Source: Alloacidobacterium dinghuense
GTDB lineage: Bacteria > Acidobacteriota > Terriglobia > Terriglobales > Acidobacteriaceae
Reading direction: 5' to 3'
Assembly: GCF_014274465.1 (NCBI RefSeq)
Contig: NZ_CP060394.1
Location: 496,001-560,000, forward strand
Length of the DNA stretch: 64,000 nt
The translations under genes and the position numbers were made by a program. The notes below the pieces were generated by a model. That model was not told the origin of the DNA, made no database searches, and saw only the letters and a list, made by a program, of their open reading frames with translations. Shown in pieces: positions 18,157 through 27,431 of this stretch (positions within the stretch are counted from its first letter, which is position 1; every line of letters starts with the position of its first letter).

Positions 18157-18232
18157 GGGCCTGTGGCGCAGCTGGGAGCGCGCTTCCATGGCATGGAAGA
18201 GGTCGTCGGTTCGATCCCGACCAGGTCCACCA
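18157..18232 (+). tRNA. tRNA-Ala (anticodon GGC), CCA encoded
   Basis: A full cloverleaf of 76 nt. Acceptor GGGCCTG / CAGGTCC includes the G3:U70 pair diagnostic for alanine; the D-stem is GCGC/GCGC; the anticodon stem CTTCC/GGAAG encloses ATGGCAT, giving anticodon GGC; T-stem and loop are GGTTCGATCCC-type; and CCA is encoded. Its 3' half is the insertion site of the genomic island. Confidence 0.95.
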
Positions 18233-18233
18233 A
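18188..18233 (+). repeat. attL: island attachment site in tRNA-Ala 3' half
   Basis: 46 bp covering the anticodon loop to the CCA end of the tRNA, repeated at 56749-56794. The single difference is C18212 versus T56773 in the T-loop region. The intact tRNA stays at the left, integrase-proximal end, as is usual. Confidence 0.92.
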
Positions 18234-18239
18234 ATCATT

Positions 18240-19621
18240 TCAAATATTTAGCAGATTCCCTCCCAAACTGTTTGCCCGCATTTTGCCCGCAAATTGCAAA
18301 AGCTTACCGCGAGGCGGCACTTCCTTCTTCTTTTCCTCTCCTTCCGAAGCGCTCCTGCGCTCCATTGTTGAACTACGTTCTTGGACAAACGCTCGGGGAT
18401 TAACTTCGCTTTCTGGGTTCTGCGCAAACGTCGCCCCTGGCTGCTGAGAAGGAGGTCCTTCGGTTCCCGTGGCTACCAACTCGTCGTGAATAGAGTTGAT
18501 CGCAGTACGCACTTCCTTCTCCAACGACTGCATGTAGATTTCCATCGTCGTCGCTAGTCGGCTATGCCGCATCAGGCCCTGGATATCTTTGGGGTGTCCT
18601 TTCGTCTTGCCGAGGGTGGCGATGGTGCGACGGATTACCTGGAAGTTCAGCTTCGGGAAGCCCAGCTCTTTGGCTAGTTTATGCAGGACGCGATGACGAT
18701 AATTGCTCGAATCCATCGGTCCCCCGAAGCGGCCCGGAAACATAAAGCCGTCCGGAGAAACGTCCTCCCCCTTCTTCCTGCACTCCTCTCGGTACTCCAC
18801 AATCTCGCCTGCCAGTACGTCAGCGATCGGAACCTGCGTCAGACTTCCTTTGGTTTTTCCGTAAGGGCGAATCTTCCCCTTATAGACCGTCTCCTGAATG
18901 TCCAGAATATGTGTCTCTTCGAGGAAGCAGCTCCACCGGAGTGGAAACAACTCGCTGGGCCGAAGAGCATTCGACATATCCAGTTTCATCAGGATCCAAT
19001 CGCGAAGACTGAGTTCGTCCAGCTTCTCTAAGGCTGCACGCAGTTGATCCCACGATAACGTTGTCTTGTCGACCTCGCGCAGGTTCGCGGGAGGTTTGAC
19101 CTTACGCGCGGGATCTTTGGCGAGGAAGTCCTGGTCGACTGCTTCCGCGAAAATTGCTCGCATATAGGATCGGATCTGCAACACTCTGTCCCTTGAGTGA
19201 ATCTTCGCCAGCTTATTAAGGTGGTTCTGCAGGATGACTTTGTCGAAGTTTTCCAGCCGACAATCGTGGAACGCATCGACGAGATCTGCCTGGATCAAGT
19301 ATCTCGTTACCTTGGCAGTCTCTTCCCTCCAGTCCCCCTCTTTTAAATGGCAGGTAACGGTTTTTGACGAACCATTCAAAGGTGACTGCTCCATGTGCGA
19401 CGATTTGATCCCCCGCTGGAGCGACCCCCTAGTTTGGCAAGTTCATCCTCCAGCTTTTCCCGGGCTTGGAACTTGGACATTTCAGACCTAAGCCCAAGGA
19501 CGATCGATGCTGTGATGAGTTTCGGTTCATTCGTTGCAGAGTCAAGCTCGGTGCGGCGGAAACAGCCGTGCCATTTCTTCCCCCGTGGCCTGACCCATCC
19601 TTTTTGATATGAAATTCCCAT
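18240..19621 (-). pseudogene. Tyrosine-recombinase integrase, split by two frameshifts
   Basis: The catalytic part (18240-about 19394) has RPSELFPLRW with the first Arg, RRTIATL (R in place of the usual HxxR lead), LMRHSRLATT and the nucleophile Tyr in TMEIYMQS. The N-terminal part (about 19400-19621) carries YQKGWVRPRGKKWHG, a typical integrase start. The segment between them (TFEWFVKNRYLPF) is in a third frame. Removing one G from each of two G5 runs (C5 at 19410-19414 and at 19334-19338 on the plus strand) restores one continuous protein of about 460 residues. Either the gene is inactivated or these are homopolymer sequencing errors. It abuts attL. Confidence 0.85.
18272..18293. repeat. 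Left copy of tandem TTGCCCGCA repeat
   Basis: A 22-bp unit made of two TTGCCCGCA-type nonamers, within the last codons of the integrase gene, 39 bp inside attL. An identical 22-bp copy lies at 56654-56675, about 75 bp inside attR, in the same orientation. It could be an integrase or excisionase arm-binding site or the footprint of an older integrase gene end. Confidence 0.6.
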
Positions 19622-19667
19622 TTGTTCCTCAATTTCTGTGTGGAGGAAACAAGTGGCCGTCCCTATT

Positions 19668-19898
19668 TTACCGGCGTTTGCGGCGTAAACTAGAGGACTG
19701 TTCCCGCTCGGTCAGGAACGCTTCGATCTGACTGGCCCGGTAGCGCAACGCTCCGTCGCTCATCCGGATCACCGGCAGGTAAGGCAATCTCCGGGATGAG
19801 TGGTCCCAAACCCAGTCCCTGCTTACTTTGAGTCGCTCGGCGACATCCTCCGCGGTCAGAAGGGGATCTGCCGAAGACGTTTGCTCTGTAATCTGCAC
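19668..19898 (-). CDS. Excisionase-like HTH protein
   Basis: 76 residues, GTG start. The winged-helix HTH_17/AlpA signature is LLTAEDVAERLKVSRDWVWDH followed by RYRASQIEAFL (quoted in parts). Such proteins bend DNA at att sites or regulate the integrase. It lies 46 bp upstream of the integrase on the same strand, as in many tRNA-borne islands. Confidence 0.8.
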   Translation of the reverse strand: MQITEQTSSADPLLTAEDVAERLKVSRDWVWDHSSRRLPYLPVIRMSDGALRYRASQIEAFLTEREQSSSLRRKRR

Positions 19899-19901
19899 TA
19901 A

Positions 19902-21230
19902 CGCTATGCCCGTGACCTCTTCAACCTCTTCTATCGGATGACGCCCCGGCAGATGGTGGCAGAAGGCTTTGCGGCGGGCGGTTCGGGAAGACGAGACTTT
20001 GCTGAACGCTATGGCGTTCTCGAATCCATTGAGAAAATCCCGGATGCCGACAACGCCTGCAGCCGGGCTCAGAAGACGACCGTGCGACAGGTGCGAAAGC
20101 CCGGGGCTTCACCGCTGGTCTTCGGCAAGTTCCTCATGGCGTCCACGGCCTTCGTGACGCTCGAGGATATCGCCGCATACCTGCCTTCGTATGAAGAGAG
20201 CGTCATCGAGATGGAGATGGATGCAGAGCTCGGCAAGGCGTATGCAGAGATCGAAAAGGACATACGCGAAGCGGTCAAGAAGAACCGCGGAAACCGCAGC
20301 CTGATGAGTCTCATGATGCATCGCCTGCTTCTTTATCCCGATCATCCGTTCGGGATCGGGGAAATCTGGGGCAAACGGTTTAACCCTCATCTCGGTTGTC
20401 TTGAGCCGTTCCTGGTAACGACAGCACCGGATCTTTCCGAAGACTTCGTGTATGCCAAAGAGCGCAGGCTCATCGAGGACATCCGCGGAGAGTTGGGGAA
20501 AGGAAGGCGTTGCCAGGTCTATGCAACCTTCACAGGTGAGCACGATGTTGTAGCTCGCCTCGAGCGAGTACTTCGTCAGGCAGGGCTGCGTGTCGCTGTA
20601 TTTCGGCCCACGGTGCCGACGCTCAAGCGAGAGCTCTGGTACGAGAAGGAGCTCAAAGACGGCGTCGAAGTCGTGATCTGTCATCCAAAATTGGTAGAGA
20701 CGGGCCTCGATCTTCTGGCGTTTCCGACCCTCTACTTCTACGAGACCGGATACTCTCTCCACACGCTGCGACAGGCCTCGCGGCGGTCGTGGCGCATCGG
20801 ACAGAAGCATCCAGTGCGGGTGAAGTTCCTCGTGTCCAAAGCCACGACACAGACCACGTGTCTACGACTGATGGGGAAGAAGATGCTGGTGGCCCTGATG
20901 ATGGAGGGCAAGTTCTCGGGCGAAGGCATTCATTCACTCGAGAGCGACGAAGACATGATGAGCGCCATGGCACGTGAGTTGGTCGAGCGCGGACGCGTGG
21001 GCGAGTCGGCCGATGCCGTCTGGGCTGATCTCAAGCGCGAACGTGCCCAGCAGATGCCATCAATGCCGATGGTGTCGCAGCCGGAGTTGGTGGCAGAGGA
21101 CGATCCACTGTTGCCTCGTCAGTCGCAGGTGCCAGTAGCACCATCGTCACCTTCGAAGAAGCAGCAGAACCCTTCCGCGCTTTGGCCCACCGGCTACTCG
21201 GAGGGAGAGCAGTTGCTGCTCTTCGCATGA
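19902..21230 (+). pseudogene. SNF2-type helicase, C-terminal half only
   Basis: The frame is open from a TAA at 19899-19901 and homologous sequence starts immediately (RYARDLFNLFYRM, before the first ATG at 19938). Helicase lobe 2 is present: CHPKLVETGLDL, then LHTLRQASRRSWRIGQ with the arginine finger, as in Swi2/Snf2 proteins. The Walker A/B lobe is missing, so the protein cannot hydrolyse ATP. The cut coincides with the start of the excisionase-like gene, implying that the integration module replaced the 5' half. The protein is about 430 residues if translated from 19938. Confidence 0.75.
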
Positions 21231-21309
21231 ACCATTGCATGTGAGCCTGTGGCGGATTTTCTGCCAGGCTCACATGCGTGGAGCTTTTCAATGACAAACC
21301 GGAGATTTT

Positions 21310-21972
21310 ATGGCTAGCAAAGCGACACCTCTGATCCCGTTTCAAAGCACAACTGCAACGCAGTCGTCTCCCACGGCGCTAGCAACGGATCACTCTCTGC
21401 TTGAGCTGGACTTCGAACTCGATGCGCTGCTCGACCAGATTCAGGATGAGATCGATGACCAGGGCGAAGCGAGCGCCGGAGCAATGGAACGCTTGCAACT
21501 GTTCTGCCAGGCGATGGACGTAAAGATCGATCGGATCGGCAGGTTTCTCAGGGTCATGGAGACGCGCGCCGAACACTGCAAGAAGGAGTCGGCAAGATAC
21601 GCCGCTCGTGCCAGGAGGGCACTAAGCAAGATTGAGCGGACCGAGTCCATGGTCCTCTACTACCTTCCCAGCCACGATCTCAAGAAGATCGAGAGCCACG
21701 AATTCACGCTGAAGCGGAACAAGAACTCTCAGAACAGCGTGGAGATCACACAGCCGGACAGCATCCCCAATCACCTTAGGCGCTTTGAAGCCAAGATTGA
21801 TGGGCCGCTATGGATCGAAGTGATCGAAGCATTGCCCAAGACGCTGGCAGAACCGCTCGCGGCTTCGGTCAAATCTGAGCCCTCGAATAGCGCCATCAAG
21901 CAACACATTGCCAACGGTGGCATGATCGAAGGAGCTTCGATCAAACGCGGATACCATCTGCGGATCGAATAA
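21310..21972 (+). CDS. Siphovirus Gp157-like protein
   Basis: 220 residues, mostly helical. The pattern KIDRIGRFLRVMETRAEHCKK, followed by a basic region and a beta-rich end (LKRNKNSQ, then IPNHLRR), fits the Gp157 family. In Streptococcus phages members of that family confer superinfection resistance; here the role is unknown. It follows the helicase remnant by about 80 bp, the same helicase/Gp157 order seen in phage-like replication modules. It looks intact. Confidence 0.7.
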   Translation: MASKATPLIPFQSTTATQSSPTALATDHSLLELDFELDALLDQIQDEIDDQGEASAGAMERLQLFCQAMDVKIDRIGRFLRVMETRAEHCKKESARYAARARRALSKIERTESMVLYYLPSHDLKKIESHEFTLKRNKNSQNSVEITQPDSIPNHLRRFEAKIDGPLWIEVIEALPKTLAEPLAASVKSEPSNSAIKQHIANGGMIEGASIKRGYHLRIE

Positions 21973-22557
21973 TGGGAAAGTCAATTCAGAGATCTACAGA
22001 CACAGTGGGTTGGACTGGCGCTGGCCCCGTTGCTTTGTCACCAGGAGAGATCGCGTATAACCCTGAGTAGGAAAATCACCACTCCAAAAGCTGGCCCGTT
22101 CGCGGACGGATTAGCCTGCCTCTTCAGCAAGCGAGATACGTGTGGCGTCATCGTCAGTCGACGGCGGAAACGCACTTGTCCGAGAAGTGGACTATTCGAT
22201 CGAGTGGATTGGTGCGGCGAAGCACGACCAATGGGCATTCCCAGACCTTTGCGGGTTGCCATTACCCTTCCTGTAGCCCTCAGCCGCAATTCGAGGCTTA
22301 CTGTGGGATACGCTCACGGCAAAGATTCCTTAAAAAGCCGTCGAGAATTTCGAGGCCCAATTTAAAAGCCTATTATCGCTATTTCGGTACCGGTTGATTA
22401 CTTCTTCGATATGGACCACACGTTCCTCTGGAACGCATTCAATTGTCAATGAGTGCGTTGGCGATCAGGGAGTAATCGGCGACGTGTTTTCTGCCAACGC
22501 CCGACCAGGCGGGGAGAATGTACACTTCCAACTTACGATTAATAAGCTTTCCGGAAC
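21973..22557. other. Gene-poor stretch before the SulP transporter gene
   Basis: About 585 bp with only short frames of unlikely composition on both strands. I could not match any piece to a known family. It should contain the promoter of the transporter gene and may be decayed coding DNA. Confidence 0.45.
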
Positions 22558-24225
22558 TTGACTTTGTTGAAACTCTTTCAAGCAATACGGCCGTTCGAGC
22601 GGGCAGCTGCCTTACGCGACGGACTCGCTGGATTCACGCTTGCGTCAATGAATATCCCGCAAGCCTTGGGGTACACCAAAATTGCCGGCATGCCCGTGGT
22701 CACTGGTCTTTACACGTTGTTGCTGCCCCTCGTGGCATTCGCAACGTTCGGTTCCTCCCGCTACTTGGTGGTTTCTGCCGACTCAGCGACCGCGGCCATC
22801 TTTGCCGGTGGAGTCTCTGACTTGGCGCCCGCAGCGAGCGTGCGATATGTGGCACTGGCGGGTACAGTGGCGCTGCTCACCGCCGGTTTCCTGTTCTTGG
22901 CGCGATTGCTAAGACTCGGCTTCATCGCCGACTTTCTCTCGGAGACGGTGCTCGCGGGCTTTCTCACCGGCGTTGGGTGTCAGGTCGGAATCGCGGTGCT
23001 TGGAGAGATGCTGGGCGTGCCGGTTTCAGCTCACCGAACAATTCCGCAATTGGCTGAAGTCTGCGGGAGATTGCCGGACGTGCATCCGCCGACCCTAGCC
23101 GTTTCCGTCTTTGTTGTGGGGGCTCTTCTCTTGCTTCAACGCTTTGCGCCAAGAGTGCCGGCAGCGCTCATAGCGGTTGTCGGAGCAGTGGCGGCGAGCG
23201 CGATCTGGAACTTTAACGAGCATGGCATTGCCATCATCGGACCGGTGGCCGGCGGCCTTCCTCATTTTGGATATCCTGCCGTAAGTTGGAGGGATATTCC
23301 GCCGCTGATTCCGATAGCCGCATCGTGTTGCATCATGATCGTCACGCAAAGTGCTGCAACTGCCAGAGTCTATGCGGCACGGCATCAGCAGCATCTGGAT
23401 GCGAACGCGGACCTGGTCGGTCTTTGCGCGGCAAACGCCATGGCCGGATTGAGCGGGACCTTCGTAGTCAATGGAAGCCCCACGCAGACCGCATTGGTCG
23501 AAAGCGCAGGCGCTCAGAGCCAGATACCTCAGCTTGCAACCGCAGTGAGCGTCGCGCTGGTTCTGCTCTTTCTCACCAAACCGCTCCAGTATCTACCGCA
23601 CTGCGTGCTTGGTGCCCTGGTGTTCATGATCGCCATCCGGTTGATCAAGTTGCGAGCCCTCCTGACGATTCGCCGCCAGAGTCCGGGGGAGTTTGCTTTA
23701 GCTCTAACCACTGCGGTAGTGGTGGTCGCGGTGGGTGTCGAGCAGGGGATATTGTTGGCGATGGTTCTCTCGTTGTTCCGCATCGTCCAGCACAGCTACC
23801 ACCCTCACACCGGAGTCATGGTTCTAAACGACGACGGAACTTGGAATCTAAATCCCCTGGCGCCAGGCGCAGTGACGAAACCCGGACTGGTGATGTACCG
23901 CTTCGGAGCGGCACTCTTTTATGCAAATGCCAACCGGTTCGCAGAAGAGGTGAATTGTCTGGTGGGACAACCGCCTTCGCAGGTCCGCTGGCTGATTGTC
24001 GATGCCGAGGCTATCACACGTTTGGATTACTCGGCGGCGCACGTAGTGCGGGAGTTGCAGCAGAACCTGATGAACTGCGGAACCGAACTAGGCTTTGCCC
24101 GGATGTCTGGGGACCTGAGAGCGGATTTCGCCCGTCATCACCTGATCGAGGTCATCGCCCCCTCGCGACTATTCAATCGGCTGCATGACGCATTGGCCGC
24201 CTTCGAGAGGCGACGGAGCTCTTGA
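22558..24225 (+). CDS. SulP-family anion transporter with STAS domain
   Basis: 555 residues. It has 11-12 hydrophobic segments with the SulP signature region (AGFTLASMNIPQALGYTKIAG, quoted in parts as GFTLASMNIPQALGY) and conserved QSAATARVYA and NGSPTQTA motifs. A C-terminal STAS domain spans about 440-550 (VMYRFGAALFYANANRF, IVDAEAITRLDYSAA). It probably moves sulfate, bicarbonate or another oxyanion. The start is a TTG; no better start is seen. Complete and the best preserved gene of the left half of the island. Confidence 0.9.
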   Translation: MTLLKLFQAIRPFERAAALRDGLAGFTLASMNIPQALGYTKIAGMPVVTGLYTLLLPLVAFATFGSSRYLVVSADSATAAIFAGGVSDLAPAASVRYVALAGTVALLTAGFLFLARLLRLGFIADFLSETVLAGFLTGVGCQVGIAVLGEMLGVPVSAHRTIPQLAEVCGRLPDVHPPTLAVSVFVVGALLLLQRFAPRVPAALIAVVGAVAASAIWNFNEHGIAIIGPVAGGLPHFGYPAVSWRDIPPLIPIAASCCIMIVTQSAATARVYAARHQQHLDANADLVGLCAANAMAGLSGTFVVNGSPTQTALVESAGAQSQIPQLATAVSVALVLLFLTKPLQYLPHCVLGALVFMIAIRLIKLRALLTIRRQSPGEFALALTTAVVVVAVGVEQGILLAMVLSLFRIVQHSYHPHTGVMVLNDDGTWNLNPLAPGAVTKPGLVMYRFGAALFYANANRFAEEVNCLVGQPPSQVRWLIVDAEAITRLDYSAAHVVRELQQNLMNCGTELGFARMSGDLRADFARHHLIEVIAPSRLFNRLHDALAAFERRRSS

Positions 24226-24612
24226 AACGATGCCCCTTGCCGAATCGATTCCGAGCATGAATAAGGTCGAGCGGCATTTGAAACTTGTGCGCCGCAGATC
24301 CTGATTCGACCCTATCCCGGAATGCACGGCATGACCCAGCTCCATGCATCCCCTTGAGCCTGGCAACGGTATCAGTCCCAGTCGCGACCGAGGGATTCGG
24401 ATCGATCGTTGGAGCGAATTGCTTAGAAGCCTCGTTCTCAAGGAACTATGTGATGCCACTTGTCCGATAAACCGGCTACTCGTACAAGTGACGGTTGCAT
24501 GTAGCCCCCGAACGTCTTTTACAACTCAGTGTTGAGAAATAGTCTGCTGTTGAGCTGTAGGTTAGATACATTCGCAGAGCCTTGAGCAGTCAGCTTCTTG
24601 GGCCGCAGCTTC
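24226..24612. other. Intergenic stretch, nothing recognised
   Basis: 387 bp between the convergent SulP and LuxR-type genes. Only short frames are present, with no T-tailed hairpin that I can defend. Confidence 0.45.
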
Positions 24613-25278
24613 TCAAATCGCGACCAGACCACGCGTCATGCCGATGGTGACGGCTTCCGTGCGGCTGGCTGCGCCGAGTTTCGCCAGGATGGAACTGACG
24701 TGAAACTTCGCTGTGTGTTCAGAAATATCAAGCCTCGCGGCGATCTCTTTATTTCCCAAGCCAAGTGCCATCAAGCGCAATACTATTGTCTCTCGTGCCG
24801 TCAGATGGTTGGCAAGCCTACCTGCTAGCCCGATTCCCTCCGCCGTGTTTGAGGCGGCATATGCTTCTCTCGTTTGTACGAGCGGCTCCAATGTAACTGC
24901 CAGGCCCGCCACCGTAGCCTGGATTGCGGCGAGCAGTTGATCCGATGTCACGTCGAGAGGAAGGACGGAACGAATATGCAAGGCTGCGGCGCGCTTCTTG
25001 AGAACGGCGTGGATTCGGCCGCTCAGCAGAACAGTCGGCGTTGAGGAGAACACCTCTATCAGATCGCTGTCGTTCTGGCCTGCAAACGTTGCGACATCTT
25101 CCGCGATGATCACGATTGCATCCGGATCATCGTTCAATGCGCGATAGACAAGAGTCGAAACCGGTGCAATCGCGAGCATCTCGACTCCTATCGTGGATCG
25201 AAGAAAGGTGATCGAATGCGTCCGCACACTTGCATCAACGCATGGCAATACTCGCAAGGGGTTGGAACGGGCGATCAC
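24613..25278 (-). CDS. LuxR-type transcriptional regulator with degenerate receiver
   Basis: 221 residues. The C-terminal HTH is clear: [22 protein letters not shown], followed by [21 protein letters not shown]. The N-terminal region (about 20-130) has a receiver-like alternation ([36 protein letters not shown]) but no convincing acidic pocket plus phosphoacceptor Asp, so phosphorylation is doubtful. It follows the protease-homologue gene by 39 bp on the same strand and is likely co-transcribed. Confidence 0.82.
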   Translation of the reverse strand: MIARSNPLRVLPCVDASVRTHSITFLRSTIGVEMLAIAPVSTLVYRALNDDPDAIVIIAEDVATFAGQNDSDLIEVFSSTPTVLLSGRIHAVLKKRAAALHIRSVLPLDVTSDQLLAAIQATVAGLAVTLEPLVQTREAYAASNTAEGIGLAGRLANHLTARETIVLRLMALGLGNKEIAARLDISEHTAKFHVSSILAKLGAASRTEAVTIGMTRGLVAI

Positions 25279-25317
25279 GCCTACCTCTGTTCTCGGTGGC
25301 TTGCCATGAGCGTTGAA

Positions 25318-26232
25318 TCAGCCGCGATCAGCGACACTCAAAGTCAGATCCACTCTTGCACCTCCGCGGGAGACAGTCAGGGAGATAGTGTCTCCGATGC
25401 GCGAGGCACGAAGCCGATGCAGGATTTCGCGCAAGCCAGGAACAGGCCCTCCATTGAATGAGACGATTACGTCTCCTACCATCACACCCGCCAGGGCAGC
25501 AGGCGCCTTCGGTTCAACATGCGTTACCAGAAGCGTTTCATCTACCCCGTTAGGAAAAAGCCCCTGCGCCGGCTCGGGGATGGGAATCGGCTGCATGGCA
25601 AGACCAAGAAATGGACGAGGCACATGACCCAGTTCCAGGATGGCTTTAACAACGCGGTTGATGGTCTGAGCCGGAATGGTGATAACGGCCTGGCTGGCCA
25701 ATGCCGGACTATTGATGCCCAGCACCTGTCGCTGTTCGTTGACCAGTGCGCTGCCTGCCTGACCCACGTACAGCCGGATATCCGGACGGATGAGACGGTC
25801 GATCGCTCCTCCCCGCCAGCTTCGCCATGCGCTTCCGGTTCGGGCAATAATTCCACAACTCGCAGAGATATCTCCCAACCGGGAACGTCCGATCGACAGC
25901 ACTACTTCTCCGGCGCGCGTGACGAGATCGTTCGTACTTGAAACCGGCGTCAACTTATCCGAGTCGATGCCAAGCACGGCGAGATCAGTTGTTATATCGC
26001 TCCCGATCCAACGTGCGCTGAGCGATTCTTCTGCGAGAAGGATCTTGAGGTTCTCGCGAAAGCGAAGGGCGTGATGCGTCGTTACGATCACGCCCGGCCG
26101 CCAAACCACGCCGCTCGAAGTCGATCTTCCTCCTCCGTCAATCGCGACGATGCTGCTCTCAAGTTCCGTGATTGCGTCCGCAAAAGCACTCGACAGTTGA
26201 GTCCATACTGACTTTTCCGTTCCATTTGTCAC
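25318..26232 (-). CDS. Trypsin-like/PDZ protein lacking the serine nucleophile
   Basis: 304 residues from a GTG with AGGGGA upstream; the frame extends to 26439 but the extra residues look non-coding. The fold is HtrA-like: the catalytic His lies in VTTHHAL and Asp in TTDLAVLG. At the active serine position the sequence reads GQAGSALVN where family members have GxSGGPLVN, so the nucleophile is Ala (a Ser follows two positions later). A PDZ domain covers the last 95 residues (PFLGLAMQPI, GVMVGDVIVSFNG). It is probably a binding or sensing pseudoprotease. No signal peptide with this start. Confidence 0.78.
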   Translation of the reverse strand: MTNGTEKSVWTQLSSAFADAITELESSIVAIDGGGRSTSSGVVWRPGVIVTTHHALRFRENLKILLAEESLSARWIGSDITTDLAVLGIDSDKLTPVSSTNDLVTRAGEVVLSIGRSRLGDISASCGIIARTGSAWRSWRGGAIDRLIRPDIRLYVGQAGSALVNEQRQVLGINSPALASQAVITIPAQTINRVVKAILELGHVPRPFLGLAMQPIPIPEPAQGLFPNGVDETLLVTHVEPKAPAALAGVMVGDVIVSFNGGPVPGLREILHRLRASRIGDTISLTVSRGGARVDLTLSVADRG

Positions 26233-26483
26233 GACATTCCCCTGCGAAGTTATCGTGACACGTCCGCATGCCGCGCACATCCGCCAGTTGACTAGGGCAC
26301 AGCCGAATCGTTCAGGGGTCGCAAGGGATGAGATCGGTTCGCAGGCAGATAGGAAATCGAACACTTTTTTCCCCTGAAAACACACTCGAGGGCAGCCCTT
26401 TCGTGTGCCGTTTGACCGAGTTTTGAACCTGGGGTACAAACCATGCTTCGGTGCGCATGTTGCACCAAGGAAGGAGGTTTTTT

Positions 26484-26883
26484 ATGTCTCAGCTTGCGAG
26501 TGCGGCAGCTGATCGAGAAACGTCACAGCAGGAGGATCCGTCCGGTCCGCCGGCCGCCAACCGCCATCGCCTGCCGGACGAGCGGGCGGGCATCACACAC
26601 CACTTCTCTATCGCTGGTCACGAGGGGTATTTGACTGTAGGCCTTTATCCCAACGGGCAGCCGGGTGAAATCTTCATCCGGATGGCAAAGGAGGGCTCGA
26701 CGATCGCGGGATTGATGGAGTGCTTCGGCACTGTCGTCTCCGTAAGCCTGCAGCATGGGGTACCTCTCAGGGTTCTTTTGACAAACTCTCGCATACGCGG
26801 TTTGAACCATCGGGCTGGACGGGGAATCAAGAACTGGGCTATGTCAAGTCGATCATGGATTATGTTGTCCCCGCATTTATGTG
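26484..26883 (+). pseudogene. NrdJ-type ribonucleotide reductase C-terminal (TSCPD) fragment
   Basis: It begins with a strong ribosome site (AAGGAGG) and ATG. Residues 28-95 match the C-terminal part of class II ribonucleotide reductases, or the separate NrdJb subunit of Pseudomonas: LPDERAGITHHF, GHEGYLTVGLYPNGQ, MAKEGSTIAGLMECFG. At about 26775 the frame is lost; in the next frame the end of the domain continues (HTRFEPSGWTGNQELGYVKS). The final Cys region is absent. Catalytically useless alone, so treated as a remnant. Confidence 0.75.
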
Positions 26884-26937
26884 ATGTTCGGGCGGGCTTG
26901 GTGCATAAAGGGCGAAGCGCAGCCGAACGTCACATAA
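26877..26937. repeat. 15-bp inverted repeat beside the recombinase fragment
   Basis: TTATGTGATGTTCGG (26877-26891) and its near-perfect inverse CCGAACGTCACATAA (26923-26937, one mismatch), 31 bp apart. It lies between the NrdJ fragment and the end of the recombinase remnant and may be the end of a recombinase-driven transposon. Confidence 0.6.
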
Positions 26938-26942
26938 GTTGG

Positions 26943-27404
26943 TTAGAGTTGAGCCAGGAACTGCAGCAGATCCGGATTATCCCGCCAGCGCCGTCTCCGG
27001 GACGATACGCCTTCGCACATGCCAAGCGCCCTCGCTTTCATCTGCAGATCGCTTTCCGCGTAGATGTTCGTCGTATCGATTGAGGCGTGACCGAGCCAAG
27101 CCCGGATGGTGTTGATGTCAACTCCTGCCCGCAACAGATGGGTGGCCGTGGTGTGGCGAATCGTGTGCGGCCCGATTCGTTTATTCCGTAAGCCGGGATG
27201 ATTGTCCCTCGCCTTCCTGGCGCAGCGGGTAACGACATTGTGTACGCCGAATCGGGTCATGGCGCGTGCAGAGCGGCCAAGAAACACCCGCTCCTCTTCG
27301 CCACGCCCTCGGATCAACTCCTTGAGAACCGCTGCGGTAGACGCCCAAAGCGGACACAAGCGAACTTTGTTCCCCTTCCCGTGCAGTTGCGCAAATGACT
27401 GGGA
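26943..27404 (-). pseudogene. XerD-like tyrosine recombinase, C-terminal fragment
   Basis: About 150 residues. LHGKGNKVRLCPLW is followed by the catalytic HTIRHTTATHLLRAG, LGHASIDTTNIYAE (Tyr nucleophile) and WRDNPDLLQFL. These end features fit the third recombinase of the 'three-recombinase' transposable elements. The N-terminal half with the first catalytic Arg is missing; sequence beyond about 27404 belongs to the MFS fragment on the opposite strand. Confidence 0.75.
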
Positions 27405-27431
27405 CTTCTCCTGGCGTCCCCGCAACCGCAG

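Noticed and set aside
18157-18232. tmRNA or other RNA at the island border
   Set aside because: The full cloverleaf, G3:U70 pair and GGC anticodon identify an ordinary tRNA-Ala.
22030-22397. Two overlapping plus-strand frames of 85 and 111 residues
   Set aside because: Arg/Ser-rich, mutually overlapping and without recognisable family.
24226-24612. Possible promoter or terminator between SulP and LuxR-type genes
   Set aside because: No hairpin with T-run and no convincing -35/-10 pair.
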